Assembly (NCBI GenBank): GCA_001414485.1
Contig: LLEY01000013.1
Location: forward strand, 248,001-312,000
Direction of reading: 5' to 3'
Length of the DNA stretch: 64,000 bases
Source of the DNA: Calycina herbarum
Lineage: Eukaryota; Ascomycota; Leotiomycetes; Helotiales; Pezizellaceae
This document shows, piece by piece, positions 10,587 to 22,714 of this stretch. Within the stretch, counting starts at the first letter, position 1; every line of letters starts with the position of its first letter. A program made the position numbers and the translations under genes. The notes beneath the pieces are model-generated. The model was given only the letters and a program-made list of their open reading frames with translations. It did no database searches and was not told the origin of the DNA.

Positions 10587-12219
10587 CTATCTTGCAACAC
10601 TATTATCTAATTCCTCTGAAAACTCCTCATCTTCTCGCTTAGTAAACTGAACAGGGCAAGGTCCATCACCTAGACAAAGTCTGTCCCATTGTCTTACAAT
10701 ATTCCTCAACGAGAGTTCCATATCGAATGTGTCGTTGTCCCCCCGGCCGACGATGAGTAGTGGTCGAGTTCGTACATTTGCTATGGGGTCTCCTACTATA
10801 GAGTACGCAGCAAAATATGCTGGAGTAAATTCCGCTGAAGCCGCGAGATAATATTTATGTATTATCTCTCTTAATATATGCCAAAGTACTTCGCCCTTCA
10901 TATCAGAGCTCATAGAATCAAAGTTTGCAGGCTTTCTCGGAGCGCAACAAGCAAGGTCAAATTGAAACTCTCCAGACCAGAAAAGACCCGTATGTTTGAA
11001 CATTGGTGGGATATCGCAGTGCAGAAATGTCGGAAGGATGTTATACGACTGCCAGCCAACAATGTGTGTTATTTTCTTTGATAGAGGGTCGATAAAGACT
11101 TTGTTAAGATCGAGGCTTGGATGGCGCAGAGTTGGTGAGGTAATATCGACATTGGAACTGGTAAGATGAAAATGCTCGTGAAAATCCATAGCAGGTAGAA
11201 GTTGTTGATAATAACCCAAGAGCTGAACCATACGTTTGGAGGACTCAGAAGTATGTTCATTGAGGTATCTTATCTCGTTCTTAGCTAACGCTAAGATATA
11301 TTCCTGAGTTGAGCTATCTATAAAGAGTTATTTCCCTCCATAGACATAAATTTGTAAAACACTTACAAGGTCCCTTGTTTGTATTCATATGCGCTTTCCG
11401 ACCACTCCATAAGCGACTATCAACTAATGGTCCTTGGGTAAAATTCTTGTGCTTTGTATGACTTCGAAGTGGTGACTTTGGATCCGAAAGATAGTTAACC
11501 TCTGCTTCATGACTAAATGGGATATCCTCTCGCAGGTAAAGGTTGCCGATTCTCGAAAACGTCATAGTCGATAATAATTTCTCCATTTCAAGAATTTCAC
11601 CGATAATACTTGCGCGGCATTCCATTGAAAATTGGGGTTGGACCCAGAACTTATCTAGCCGCTCTCCTAGAGCCCTTTCCTCTAGAATGTATTCTGATCC
11701 AACTAGATTGTATGGGTCTGAAGACCAGGCAAGGAGACGTGTAATCGGGATCCCTGGTACGTCTTGTAGCTACGTTTCTATGAACTTCAGTCTGCTATAA
11801 ATACTATAGGACATAGACTTACAAATTTCCGAAGTGCAACCTCTGATGCTACCGCATAAAATAGAGGGCTCGTATCCAGGTGTGGTAGCCTTGCAAAGAT
11901 TTCAATACCGTTGTTCATTGTAAGGATATAGCCGGTATTTCTCGTTCCCTCTTTCACCTTTAGAACCTTTGTACCTAAGATATATTAGTAATAGAAGAGA
12001 TCATTTCGTTCAATAGATCTATACAATATTGACCGCCTCTAGAAACTGTAGTTGCTGCTTTAAGAAGCTCGATAAGATTGATCTTAGCATGTTTAGCCTT
12101 TTTCAAGAGATCCGTAAGAGGAAGGCCAACTTCTATTAATCGTTAGAATAAAATTATCTATCTAGTAATAACCAGTACATACCGAGGCCGCAAGGGTGGA
12201 TGGCTCGAAGTTGCGGCAT
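10587..12219 (-). CDS. AIM9-like aminoglycoside-phosphotransferase-fold protein, probable pseudokinase (476 aa)
   Basis: Five exons (12219-12183, 12132-12025, 11974-11823, 11769-11367, 11317-10587) join in frame through introns of 49-53 nt to give 476 residues. The family is the fungal APH/AIM9 group of protein-kinase-like phosphotransferases: VLKVKEGTRNTGYIL (glycine-loop region), IPITRLLAWSSDPYNLVGSE with EYILEE, FSRIGNLYL, FTQGPL with GPC, and ITHIVGWQSYNILPTFLHCD. Two catalytic residues expected in the family are replaced: the catalytic-loop HPDLH pattern reads HPSLD (Ser at residue 301), and the metal-binding Asp of the IIDWQ motif is Gly (VGWQ, residue 321). The fold may be kept while phosphotransfer is lost. 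All introns remain intact, so this is not simple decay. Yeast AIM9 affects mitochondrial inheritance; a role here is unknown. Confidence 0.75.
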
Positions 12220-13090
12220 ATCCTACTTTGTACTTAGCTTCCGAGTATTTACAAAAACACCTCCTTGTAAAATACGCTGGAAGGAAGTTGATCGCCAGCT
12301 AAGAGGCTGAGGAAATAGATGATGTCGTAACATTGTTAAAACGTTGTTAGGTTTATAATTTTAAAAGAGAAAGAGGTAAATTTATATCTTATTTAAATGC
12401 TGACAAAAGTGAACAAATTGCTGAATTTAGGCGAAAACCGGAAATTAAAGACTTTTCACGTGTCTGTTAAAAAGCTAACTTCTATGTAGGGTAATAATAA
12501 CCGATTAAAATAGTAGTTATTAGGTGAAGTAGGAGTCAGAGTAAACTCAGGGTACGTTCACTACCTTGAAAGTTTACGAGAGGAAAGACAAAGTAGACAA
12601 AGTAGACAATTCTTTTGAAAGAATCTTAAAAAAAAGAATTACAAATAGTTGTGATATATTAGCGCGTTTATCAAATATTATACAATTCCAGTTCCCTTTT
12701 TCCCGAAAAGAGAGGGCAAGCTCCACATTGAATTAGAAGATTAACTTCACTAAATAAAGACAGAGGAAATATCATCGAACAATCTTCTGTTAACACCTGT
12801 AAGAAAACATTATTTCTTGCACGATTACCTCTGCCGGGCACTTCTCGAATACGAGATTGACTCTCGTTAATATTAGAGCGTCCCAAGAAGGGGGAGAATT
12901 GTTTTTTTCTGTAGGGAGTCCTCATACAATTAATGCGCGCCTCTAAGCAAAAGAAAAACTATTAAACCACAAGCAACAAGTAAGCCAAGGGAAGCTTTTG
13001 GGCCCCAAATATAAAACCAAGTAAGCTAGTAATTAAAGAGTAAGCCCACCAAGTTTAGGGGCTAAAAGAGAAGTAAGCCAATCACCAAGT
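12220..13090. repeat. AT-rich intergenic DNA with dispersed gtaagc(c/t) repeats
   Basis: No gene. From 12960 to 13090 the motif agtaagcc/agtaagct recurs four times (at about 12976, 13019, 13040 and 13071), and gggccccaaat occurs once. The same two motifs recur on the opposite strand at 50565-50740, and a related tandem at 29930-30003, so this is a dispersed low-copy repeat. The section 12340-12700 is AT-rich, with broken short frames only. Confidence 0.45.
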
Positions 13091-13140
13091 CCTACGGCGG
13101 TGGAGGTAAGGAGGGGTGTGAATGCGAAGTAGGAGCGGGG
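13091..13140 (-). pseudogene. Relic of NADH dehydrogenase gene (exon 3 piece)
   Basis: About 50 bases match 15323-15375 of the intact type II NADH dehydrogenase gene in the same orientation, with an uninterrupted identical core gaggggtgtgaatgcgaagt and its continuation aggagcgggg. The intact gene encodes RSYFAFTPLLAS here; the relic has indels and no frame. With the exon 6 relic at 4043-4120 it marks the two ends of a split tandem duplicate. Confidence 0.7.
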
Positions 13141-13753
13141 GAAATATCTATCAAAATGGTAACAAGACCCTAGGTCCCTGTAAAGATTCAATTCAGTGAA
13201 TAGTTTCGGCTATTTCTCGGAGATTAGGGCTTACCCCGCTCTGAATTGTTAGTTAAATAGTCCCTCTGCATGGAGAACTCTTCTCTCCTCGTAGACAATC
13301 TAATCATACACCCTTACAGTCCCTCAACTTTACATGCCAAACGAAGGTGAGTAGGTTTGCGTGAAATGTGAACAAAGTCGTGCCTTCCTCCCTCTACTCT
13401 CGTCATAGTTGCGAAGTTGACTTTGAGGGAAAGAGCAACCCTTTCATCCCCGTCTCCCGAGACCAACGAGGTCAAGCCAGGAAGGAACGACCCAAGAGTC
13501 GGTATTATGAAACTCGTGCCTTCCCTTCTCAACCAAGACTGAGAGCCTCCTTGCGGGCCCAGACCCAAACTATTTACCATCCTTCGCAAGCATCCAGCCA
13601 CCACAAAAAAAAAAAAGTTTTTGAGAGCTGAATTTGTAAAAGACAAAGGAAATCTATAATCTATCTTTTCCCAAGCCAATTCTATGTAATCCAACAATAT
13701 CGTAACAAGACCTCCTTCCACTCTTCCGTTCACCACCCAGCGTCTCGAGTGTC
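13141..13753. other. Spacer between the relic and the intact NADH dehydrogenase gene
   Basis: No gene recognised; it probably includes the 3' untranslated region of the minus-strand NADH dehydrogenase and further unrecognisable remains of the duplicate. Open frames on both strands at 13314-13784 overlap the real last exon in a wrong frame. Confidence 0.4.
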
Positions 13754-15692
13754 CTAGAACCTCGAAATATCTCGTCCAAAACACCAGTTAATAACCCTAT
13801 CCTCTGTCAGCATTCCATTTCCCACGAAAAAAGGGGGCTGGGAAACATACCAATACATAGGAATCAACAACTTATTCCTCCAACTCATCGTCTTCGTCAA
13901 ATACGCCCCCCTCCAAATCAACCAAGCCGTCCTGCCTTTAATCTCAGTTCCCCCCTTCGCCTGATCTCGGAGTCAGTCAAAATTCAAAAGTTGCCAAGAA
14001 TTTCTCAGGTGTATCCCGAAACAACAAACAATAAGAAAAAATGGCTCCAAGAATTCGGACTTACCTGCATAATAGCCTTCATATTGCCCACATAAGTAAG
14101 AACGCCCATATCTGTAAACTTGAAGCCCTCTTCTTTTCCAAAACCGCGATTTAGACGTTTACCAAGCCATTTCGCTTCTTGGGATGCTACTTGGGCGGTG
14201 GCGGGGAGTTGACCTTGTTCGAAGACTGAGACGTCGCCGAGGGCGAAGACATCGTGCATTGTTGCTTCGGTAGGGGATGGGGAGGGAGTGCCATTTCTGG
14301 GAACGAGTTTTACTCGGAAGTTATCATCGACGATTAGTCCTCCATTTCTTGGGGATCGTTTAAGCGACCACTTTTTCGAAATAGGGTCTTCTTCCATTTG
14401 ACTTGATAGAGTAGCGGAGGATTTTGGAAAAGTGTGAACATCGTCAAGTGCTTTTTGGATGAACGGATTCATCATTAGTCCTGTAGACCATACACACATA
14501 CCAACCCCAAACTCGCCTTCCTGTTTCGTTTTTAGGGTGTAACATCCCCCATCATTCTCACCCGAAGAAGAAGGAAGCCCTTGCTTGAGCGACTCAATCT
14601 GATGCTCCGTTTTGATTTTTATACCGTCACGTTTGAAAAGCTTGATTGCGTATTCCGCAAGTTTGCTATCGAACATGGGCAGGATCTTGGGCGCGATGTC
14701 GTAGACCGTTATGGAGACGTGGGGGATTAGAGAGGGGTAGACTTTTTTAAGGTCTTCTTTGCAAAGGTCGAAAAGCTCGGCTGCGAATTCGATACCGGTG
14801 GCTACAACTCGTTAGATATTTAATTAAAAAAAGGGGAATCTGAAGCTACTCACGGCCACCACCGACAATAGCAAATCTTAACAAGGAGTCTCTCAATTCA
14901 GGTGAGGTTGTTGGTAGTGCGGCAGCTTCAAAGCCTGAATAACGTCAGTCTATGCTCTTGTAATCCATACAGAAAACAACAAGCACTTGCAAAGACTTAC
15001 ATTCCAAAATCCTCCTTCTTATCCTCTTAGCATCAACAACATCCTTCAAAAAATACGCATTCTCCCTCACCCCAGGTGTCCCAAAAGTCTGAGAATAACA
15101 TCCCACAGCAACAACAAGTTTATCATATTTCAGATCAAAAAGCTGGCCTTTCTTCTTCAACGCCGGTAGTGTTTGAGAATCATATAATGCATCTCTCCTA
15201 ACCGCTTCTTCAATAGTAAGTGTCTTCTCATTGAAATTCACATCATCAGCCCAGCCTTGATAAAACTCCACACCCGAACTCCGCGCTCTCACAGATTCAA
15301 GAGTTGTTCTGAACTCGAGAGTCCCCACAGCGGTAGATGCAAGAAGGGGTGTGAATGCGAAGTAGGAGCGGGGGGAGACGACTACGGGTTGAAATTTCTT
15401 TTTGTCTAATTCTCGGGAGAGGACGAAGCCTGACCAGCTAGTGAGGTGTTAGACAATAGATAGATGCACAGAATTTTTAGGAATAACTTACCCTGATCCG
15501 AGAATGACTACACGTTCACGTCCTTCTCATATTGTTGGTCCCCATCTTCAAGAGAAAGGGAAATTTGGACTTACCCCCTTTACTAGCATCTAAGTCTTGA
15601 GTTGATACCGCCCTCCGAAGGATCCGATTTAGCGACGAAGTCGTTTGAATCCTCAGAGACTTGGTCGTATATGATTCCACGATTCTGTTCAT
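13754..15692 (-). CDS. Type II (alternative) NADH:ubiquinone oxidoreductase, mitochondrial (519 aa)
   Basis: Rotenone-insensitive single-subunit enzyme that passes electrons from NADH to ubiquinone at the mitochondrial inner membrane without proton pumping. Seven exons (15692-15575, 15525-15492, 15437-15001, 14934-14854, 14801-14065, 13960-13851, 13796-13754) give 519 residues with every phase kept. The first 39 residues look like a mitochondrial presequence (TSSLNRILRRAVSTQ). Two dinucleotide-binding motifs are visible: RVVILGSGWSG for FAD, and AIVGGGPTGIEFAAEL for NADH. Other landmarks are FALGDVSVF, LPATAQVASQEAKWL and the C-terminal GRTAWLIWRG ... NWCFGRDISRF that is diagnostic of fungal NDE/NDI proteins. 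No EF-hand insert is seen. Whether it faces the matrix (NDI) or the intermembrane space (NDE) cannot be told. Fragments of a duplicate survive at 4043-4120 and 13091-13140. Confidence 0.93.
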
Positions 15693-16356
15693 TGTTGATC
15701 AAAGGAAGAAAAATATCAACGAGAGTTATCGCCCTTCTCAATGGCAAGAAGCATACAAAGAATTTCAGTGCTTACTCAACCCGAAAAGGTTGAGTAGGTC
15801 GGGTGTCGCCGGGTTTACCGGAGGGTCACTGAGGCGAAAATGAATCGCTCGGAACAGGGATTCAGCTTGGATCCGAAAATTTGATATTGACTCATTAGCT
15901 CTTTACAAGACGAAGGGGGATTTGGTTTCGAACGAGGATATCCAGCGTTTGAAAAATATAAATTTGTGACGATGACGTCTCTCAGGGAATGTTGAATGCC
16001 GGTGGGTGGGTACCTACGGACCGCGCAGCATGAACTCCGATCATCGGCTGAAAAGCCCACATTTTTGGGCTTTATTTTGCGCATAAGAAATTGAATATAT
16101 TCCCCAAAAAGGTGAGCAGAACTCAGTATATGATATACAGAGTTGGTAGACATAAAAGGTTTCTATTCAAGGTAGATGTTCTAGTCTAAAAATTCTATCT
16201 AGCAATAGCAAGTTAGCAAGGTTCACTTGTATCAGCATCTTGATCATTACCTTCTTATATCTATCGAACCATAGGAAAGGTACCTACCTAGTAGCTGATG
16301 GTTCAGATGGCACTTGAAGTGATGGCAGTATTTAATAATATACAGTGTATATTCAT
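15693..16356. other. Intergenic region between NADH dehydrogenase and SAM37
   Basis: No gene. It should contain the NADH dehydrogenase promoter (right of 15692) and the SAM37 3' end. A minus-strand open frame at 15815-16153 has no recognisable content. Confidence 0.4.
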
Positions 16357-17839
16357 TCAGCTTACAATCTCCGTAGCCGTTACACCATTCGGGCCAATAT
16401 CAACGTCCACCTCTGCAACCGGCGCACCCTGTGCCTCTATGCCTCTTTGCCGATGCGATTCAGCATCCATATGATTTGCATAAATTGACAAGGCAGATCC
16501 AGCATCACCAAAACTATCCAATCCACTGCTATTGCGCTTCTCGGATTCCGGATTCTCGGGTAGAGAGATAAATCCCTGCTGGAACATATACCCCAAGAAC
16601 AATCCCACACCAGCCACCAAGCTTCCAATAGTAGTGATGCTCTGCCAGTTTGAGCTCTGCAGCTCATCGCCAGGCGCCTTTCCGCCGTGTTGTCTCATCC
16701 GTGTATTTCTCCTCAATTGGCCTACAACTGGTATCGAATCTGCAACGTTGCCCAAAAACACCCCTCCAACCCCAACTATACCACTACTATATGGAACTTC
16801 CCAAGGTAACGAGCTCTTGCCACCTTTTGAGGTTGTACCTTCCGTCCTCGTAGTCAAAAATGCATCGTCAACATCTGCAGGTCCCCCAAAAACCTGTTGT
16901 CCCAACTCTTCCGTCCAAGCACATAAATCCGGGAATTTCTTCCGCATCGTCTCTGCCAACCAAGGTTGTGGTAATTCAGGAATAAGCATCAGAGATAGAT
17001 ATCCTAATGCTAGACAATCTAGACTCGAAAAATGTGTATTCGATACCAGGTATTGTTTTTTGCCCTTGAGCTTTTGCAGAGGTCTGAAGAAGTCTGTTGC
17101 TAAAGCATCGAGTTTAATCTTGGCCGTGATTTCTGGGTTTTGTGCTATCAGGCTTGTTACCGTGGTTGCTCGTTTTCGTAAACTTGCGGGTATGAAGGAT
17201 GCATCTCCTTGATGGGGCTCTCCCTCTTGGGTGTCGAGGTCGAGGGAAGAGAGGCCAAGATGTGCGGTTCTTTCTTTCGCAGTTGCTCGCACCGCGGGAG
17301 GTGTGAGGTATGGAAGAGGAAATGATTGGATCGTGTTGTATATTGGACGGGTGATTGTTGTGTAGTTTTGGGAGGAAACGTAGAGGGAAAGGTCCAGGAG
17401 GGGTTGCCCGTGGGATTCGACAAAAGACGAGAAACTGTAGAAAGAGAATATTAGTAGCCACTCAGTGTGCCATCGTAGAGACCAGAAATCCAACTCACGC
17501 AATACAATCGGCGCCTTCCAGCTCTGGCAGACCTGCGTCAAGAACCCATTCCCCCGAGGAGTATTGTGCGAGGTAATGGAATATGTTCCTGAAGCCCCCA
17601 ATCCATATGTCACCGTTTCTCAGAGCAGGGAGTTCATCTGGAGCATACAATTAGGTACATCTGGTAGGGAGAACTCGGCGACACCTACTCGTGGGACTCA
17701 ATGCCGGGTCGCTAGTGGCAATCAACGCCCATTTCCCCCTGGGTACAGCTTGTTGGAGATATGCGATTGCAGCTAAGCAATGGGGATCAATTGAGGCTAG
17801 AGAGAAGGCGGGGCCCCAGACATGGAGCTCGAGGACCAT
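16357..17839 (-). CDS. SAM37/TOM37-type subunit of the mitochondrial sorting and assembly machinery (455 aa)
   Basis: Metaxin-related outer-membrane protein that works with Sam50 and Sam35 to insert beta-barrel proteins. Three exons (17839-17689, 17637-17499, 17434-16357) join in frame for 455 residues. The N terminus is typical: MVLELHVWGPAFSLASIDP, then LPALRNGDIWIGGFRNIFHY and LPELEGADCIAFSSFVESHG, the glutathione-transferase-like thioredoxin-fold region. YLVSNTHFSSLDCLALGYLS (about residues 240-260) is the metaxin-type helical domain. A hydrophobic segment near the C terminus (SITTIGSLVAGVGLFLGYMF) fits a membrane anchor, as seen in fungal SAM37. Introns are 51 and 64 nt. Confidence 0.9.
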
Positions 17840-20800
17840 GTTGTGGTGTTGAGATGTTGTGCTTTGGATGTGTTTCGGGTGTCGCGCTTGATTTCAATGC
17901 GAGCGCGAGTGCGAGTTTGCCCTCGAAGGATTGTATGAGGTACAGTGCAGCAAGTCCGAAAGGTCACGACTTTGAGTTTGTTTCATCAAAGAGGTACAAG
18001 TACGAGCGTTGTAATGCTTGGTTGCGTGATAGCTCTGCTAACATTTGGTGAAGCTTCATCCAGTTTCGCCAAGAAATGGCACCCTTTACACGAAATCACG
18101 TGATCTACCCTCCTTATGTGTGGGGTTTATTTTTATTCCGATCTATCCAGCACCACAACATGCCCGAAAATTTGGACTTGAATACCCTCTCAATTTTTGT
18201 GTCACTCAAGAAATCTGGTGTCAAACACAAACAGTTACTCTATCCGTAACTGTCACCCCTCACACGGCATATCACACGATCCACACCATCGGTTCCTGCC
18301 TTGATTTCCGTCATCGGATTCGATATCTTCTCTGTATGGAGGGATGCTTCTGGTACCTCATTTCAACACCACCAACACCACCAGGCGAGGTCCACGTTGT
18401 GACTTGCAGGCACCGAAAACTCAACACCTTCCGCCTCAGCCCACAACCACGCGGGCGTGCAACGTGAAGTTGGCGGAAACAGTAATTATCATTCAGGCAC
18501 AATTCATCCATTGACCACATGGCTTCGTATGTGGTGTTAAGGTTGCAACCCAAAGACATGTTGTATCCCTATCCCCCCTCCACTTTCTCTCGACGGCATA
18601 TCGACATCACATCTCACTACATGATAAGCTTACCTATTCATATCTACGTGCATCATGCCACTGTCTGAACACAATAAACTGATATAATTTACAGACCGAC
18701 GATCCCCCAAAGCAATAAATCCGTCAATAAATCCGTAGCCCTAAATGAATGCTTTCCTCGGCAAGCCAAAAGGGGTATACAGGATACAGGATACACGGGA
18801 GGAAGCCTGTCACCGCTTTCTGGATATCTTTGCCTTCTGATGTATCAAATCCACAACATCACAAGGTGCCTCACCGTCAGGCCCCCTGAAGATCACACCA
18901 TCAATGAGAAGCGTCTCGCAAATAGAAAGCGATCTGTAGATCATGTTCAGCAGCAACAGCAACAGCTGCATTTGCTATTCGCTCTTCGCGGTCTCAACCC
19001 GCATTAAGCAATGGATTGGAGGGGTAAACCATTTTCCTATCAGAGTATATCTCATACTGTACCTCTTGCATCTCACCCACCTTATCACAAGCCTCAAAGT
19101 TGGAAGGGTATCTATGTACCACTGGCAAGCGCGCCAACCCGCAATCCAAAACGCCATAGAGTTATTCCTCAGCCCTAGCGTTATCCGAGAGAGTTATCTA
19201 CTGTGCCTCTCTCGCACTTCAAGACACACCCTCAACAATAAACACGCAGGAACGATCTCGTTGCCTCCCTCAACTTCCCCAACCCATTCCTTGCGGCCAA
19301 TTGCTGAGGGTATTCGGACAGCCACCTAAAAGGGAAATCATCATCTGACTCACCTACACCAAAACATCGTCAGCACCCAAAACTCTAGCTTACCAAAATC
19401 ATGTTTGTTGGAACAGTGAGAGAACAAAATGAGCCACAAAGAACAGCCTTCGGCCTTTCCTATTCCCGACATCCCGTGTGTCTATCGTGATGACGGAAGA
19501 GACATACGAATATCATCGGAGGTGGGATCCGTTTTCCAGCTCAAAGCTTTACGAACCACACGACCCGAAAGGAAAAGCCGTGCATCCATATGCGGATTGT
19601 CATGATTATCGAAGGGGGTTAATTCCAAAGGATGGATACGATTCTTACTGTGTTAGATACAAAAGCGGTGTTCCCAAAAACATGGAAATTGGGTTACATT
19701 CAGCCAGTTGCCTAGGTTCCCAAGTATTTCGATATAATCCTTCCCGCTGTGGGCTGCCGTCCCAAGAAATCAATTAGGAACGTTTTGTGTGCCACCTCCT
19801 CATTCCCACTGGTGTTTTCAAGCCTTCCCACCTCAAGCCCACGTGGTGTTTGTACGTAGATTGGAATCCCAATTACCCCCTGTATAAACCCCCGCCTCTC
19901 AAAAGCCTCACGAGAAGAAAAGCGGCAGTAAATAGACACAGTCATCAGTGACATATTGTCCGAGAGTAAACTCCTCCCCAGTAAATCCGGAAAGTTTCTA
20001 GGATTCGGTTCTAGAGTTCTGTGCCTACTGTATCCGACTACTTGTTCCATTCAAGAACCAACAATCACTCACACTTCGTCAAAAGCACGAAAGAACCACC
20101 GCCGCTTTCCCTCTCTGAGTAAGCCACTTCTGATAAATATCTCCTCCGACGACTGAAGGACAAATACAAGGTAAAAACCATGAAAATCACGATGATCAAC
20201 TTCTTCGTAAACGCATTTCCAATCCACATCCCAGGTAACCCTCAGCTGCGATAAGCCACCCCTCCACCCTCCTCCACTTCCACGTCAGTCCTCCCTTCCC
20301 GAGCTTCCCGCCGCACCCCCCAATTCTCCATCTCCACCCGTCCGGACCGCAGCGACATGAACGATGGGCGTTGAACAATCGGTTTGTGCCTGTGCCTTGT
20401 CAAAGTCGTAATTTCTGTTTCACGGATGGTACGAGGATTAAGTCTCAGATAGGGAAAATCAGGAAGTAGGATACAGAGAACAAAGCAGCATTGACAGGTG
20501 ATATATCACATTCGTAAAATACACGAACCTGCAGATAACATGCTCGAAACCTCTCCAGTAACCAACTTGTCAACTATCCTAGCAATCGCTTATGAACAAA
20601 ATTCCCAAGTCAAACACCTAAACCCTCATAAATCCATTCAAAAAGGCCAAAATCCAGCTTCACAAGCCGAACTTCCCCAATACCCCAAACCTATACCCCT
20701 CCATAACCCCTCACACTGACTCACTCACTCACTCACTCTCTCCTCTTCCAAGAAGAAAAAACAAACAAAACAACATCGACCCATACCCGCCACATACACT

Positions 20801-22249
20801 CGGCCAATCCATCCTCCAGCACCACAATTGGGCACATCTGCATCCCCATCTCTATGCGAATCATTTTCAGCCAGCCCGCTAGCCAGAAAAATGTACAGGG
20901 TTTTTCCCACCCACACGAACCACTCAATACCATCATACACCGCCCGCACCCCAACATCTTGAAACATCTGATGATGTAATGACCAACCAAGCCAAAATTC
21001 TTTTATCTTCACTCAAAAGCTTGGATACTTGGAAACAGAGAACAGCTGCCGAGAGAGAGTTTTTTCTTTTGGGGGGAGGGAAGGGGGGAGCTCGGTTGTT
21101 TTCCGAATGGCGATGACGGGGTGGGCTGGGTATGGTGGGATGGAGAGCCGCAGAAGTAAAAACTTCCATGAAGCAACGGAATACTTTTAAGTAACCAAAG
21201 GTTTTAGACCAGCTAAAATAATCGCGCGAGAATTCTCTCCTAATGTTTTAAAAGAATATACGAGAAACTCAGAAGTACCTCGTATCCAAAACCAATAGGT
21301 CCAGATATCGCGAGGCCGGGAAAGCCAAAAAAACTCCCCAAGTGAACAACCAACAGAAAACTCCAATTCAAGAGCCGGGCTTTCAAAGTTTAAACCATAA
21401 AATAATCCTCCGTCTCAGAAAACCCCAAGGAGCGAAGACAAGGTTTGATAGGAAACAACGATCCGGAAACCATCAACTCAGCAAGCACCACATCCAACAA
21501 CAGTCATCAACGCGAGGTTGGGGGGAAAGAATTAAACTTTGAACTTTTGTTTCGTAGGTATGTGATGATGTATTCAATGATCTCATCCTAAGAGTAAAAA
21601 AAACTAAAAGATTATTATCTAGAGTAAACTTCCTGGGGACTTCGCCCTCCTGATTCCGAGATCCTGATATGTGATCCGATCCAATCAGATGTGATTTATA
21701 AAAAAAAATGCTATGGGTATCTTGCTGTCTCCCCCATTCCCTGATATCGCTTCCCCCAATCCCTAAATAAAATCCTCCATAGAACTGAAGAAAGAAGAAA
21801 AGCTCGAAACCCAGAAGAGTCGAGGTATTATAAAGGAGGTATGCAAACGCCGTGCTATCCTCGTTATTGATACAGAGATGTGATGAAATGGTGTGATTAT
21901 AAAAAGATGACAGTCGCCTCGAGGATAAAATCGAGACCCGCTCGGAAGATATAAAGATGTGCGCCGTAATTGTGCTGCGAAGCCCTGATTGAAATAACGC
22001 TGGAATTCCCGCGGCTAATGAGAAAGTGTTTCGAAAATCATGTGGGGTGTGCTCGATGTGGAGTTGGAAAGGGCAAGCTGCGCCACTCTTGAAACAGGTT
22101 GTATGTTGCGGGGTCACGCTGCCTCACTGCATGATTGTGCCCCCAAGCAAGGCCAAGTTCATAAGGCAGACGACGCAGTTCCATGGATAGTTTTCGAGAA
22201 GGATGTGTTGAGTGTGCGTGCGCCAATGACGAGAGATCAATTGCTGGAA
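17840..22249. other. Gene-poor region, first part
   Basis: No convincing protein gene in either strand. Open frames (for example 19478-19777 plus, 21473-22117 minus) lack splice structure, family text and normal composition. There are CT-rich and CA-rich tracts and one (CTCA)n tract at 20717-20742. I found no tRNA-like A and B boxes. The part next to 17839 holds the SAM37 promoter. Confidence 0.4.
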
Positions 22250-22405
22250 TTAGGCGCATCCCGGAAAGAGGCTTTTGGAGAGGACGCATGTCAGCATGCT
22301 GTCTATCTGTTGTGCAACTTGGGGGCCGTCGAAAAATGATGGTTGTATGCTTATTTTGGGAAGTTGCTGCGGCCTCGTCTCGTACCGCGTGGATATGGAT
22401 GCCAT
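22250..22405 (-). CDS. Possible small open frame (51 aa), weak
   Basis: From ATG 22405 to a stop at 22250-22252: starts MASISTRYETRPQQLPK and contains DGPQVAQQIDSMLTCVLSK. It lies on the same strand as, and about 230 bases downstream of, the proline-rich small frame at 22634-22714. Nothing else supports it; it may be noncoding sequence of a long transcript. Confidence 0.12.
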   Translation of the reverse strand: MASISTRYETRPQQLPKISIQPSFFDGPQVAQQIDSMLTCVLSKSLFPGCA

Positions 22406-22633
22406 GGGTTTTTGTGTGTTGAGGATGGATCCAGAACAGTGAGTGTGGGTGTGCAAGATAATTGCGAGAGATATCGGAATGTAGTTGTATGCTGGTTGGT
22501 GCCCTTGGTGTGTATCCAAGGAGAGAATAGAACAGAAAATAATTTCCGAATCGCAAGTTGGAGTGGTAACATGCAATGAGATTGCTTCCCACGCGGTTGG
22601 ATAGAGTTGTACGTAGATGTTTGAAGAACAACT

Positions 22634-22714
22634 CTACTTTGGTAGAGGTGGGAGAGGTCGGCTAGGTGGTGGCCCAGGGCAAGGGGGGAGCTGTGATGGA
22701 CGATGGGCAGGCAT
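22634..22714 (-). CDS. Possible small open frame (26 aa, proline-rich) after an A/C-rich leader
   Basis: ATG at 22714, stop TAG at 22634-22636; residues MPAHRPSQLPPCPGPPPSRP then LPPLPK. On the minus strand it follows about 160 bases of G-poor, CA/CT-rich sequence (cacttcaaaatg at the start), which looks like the leader of a real fungal transcript. It may be a leader-encoded upstream frame of an unrecognised gene or of a long noncoding RNA. Confidence 0.2.
   Translation of the reverse strand: MPAHRPSQLPPCPGPPPSRPLPPLPK

Noticed and set aside
21473..22117. Minus-strand open frame of 214 codons
   Set aside because: No family text, odd composition (many His/Ser/Phe), overlapping frames on both strands; looks like chance.
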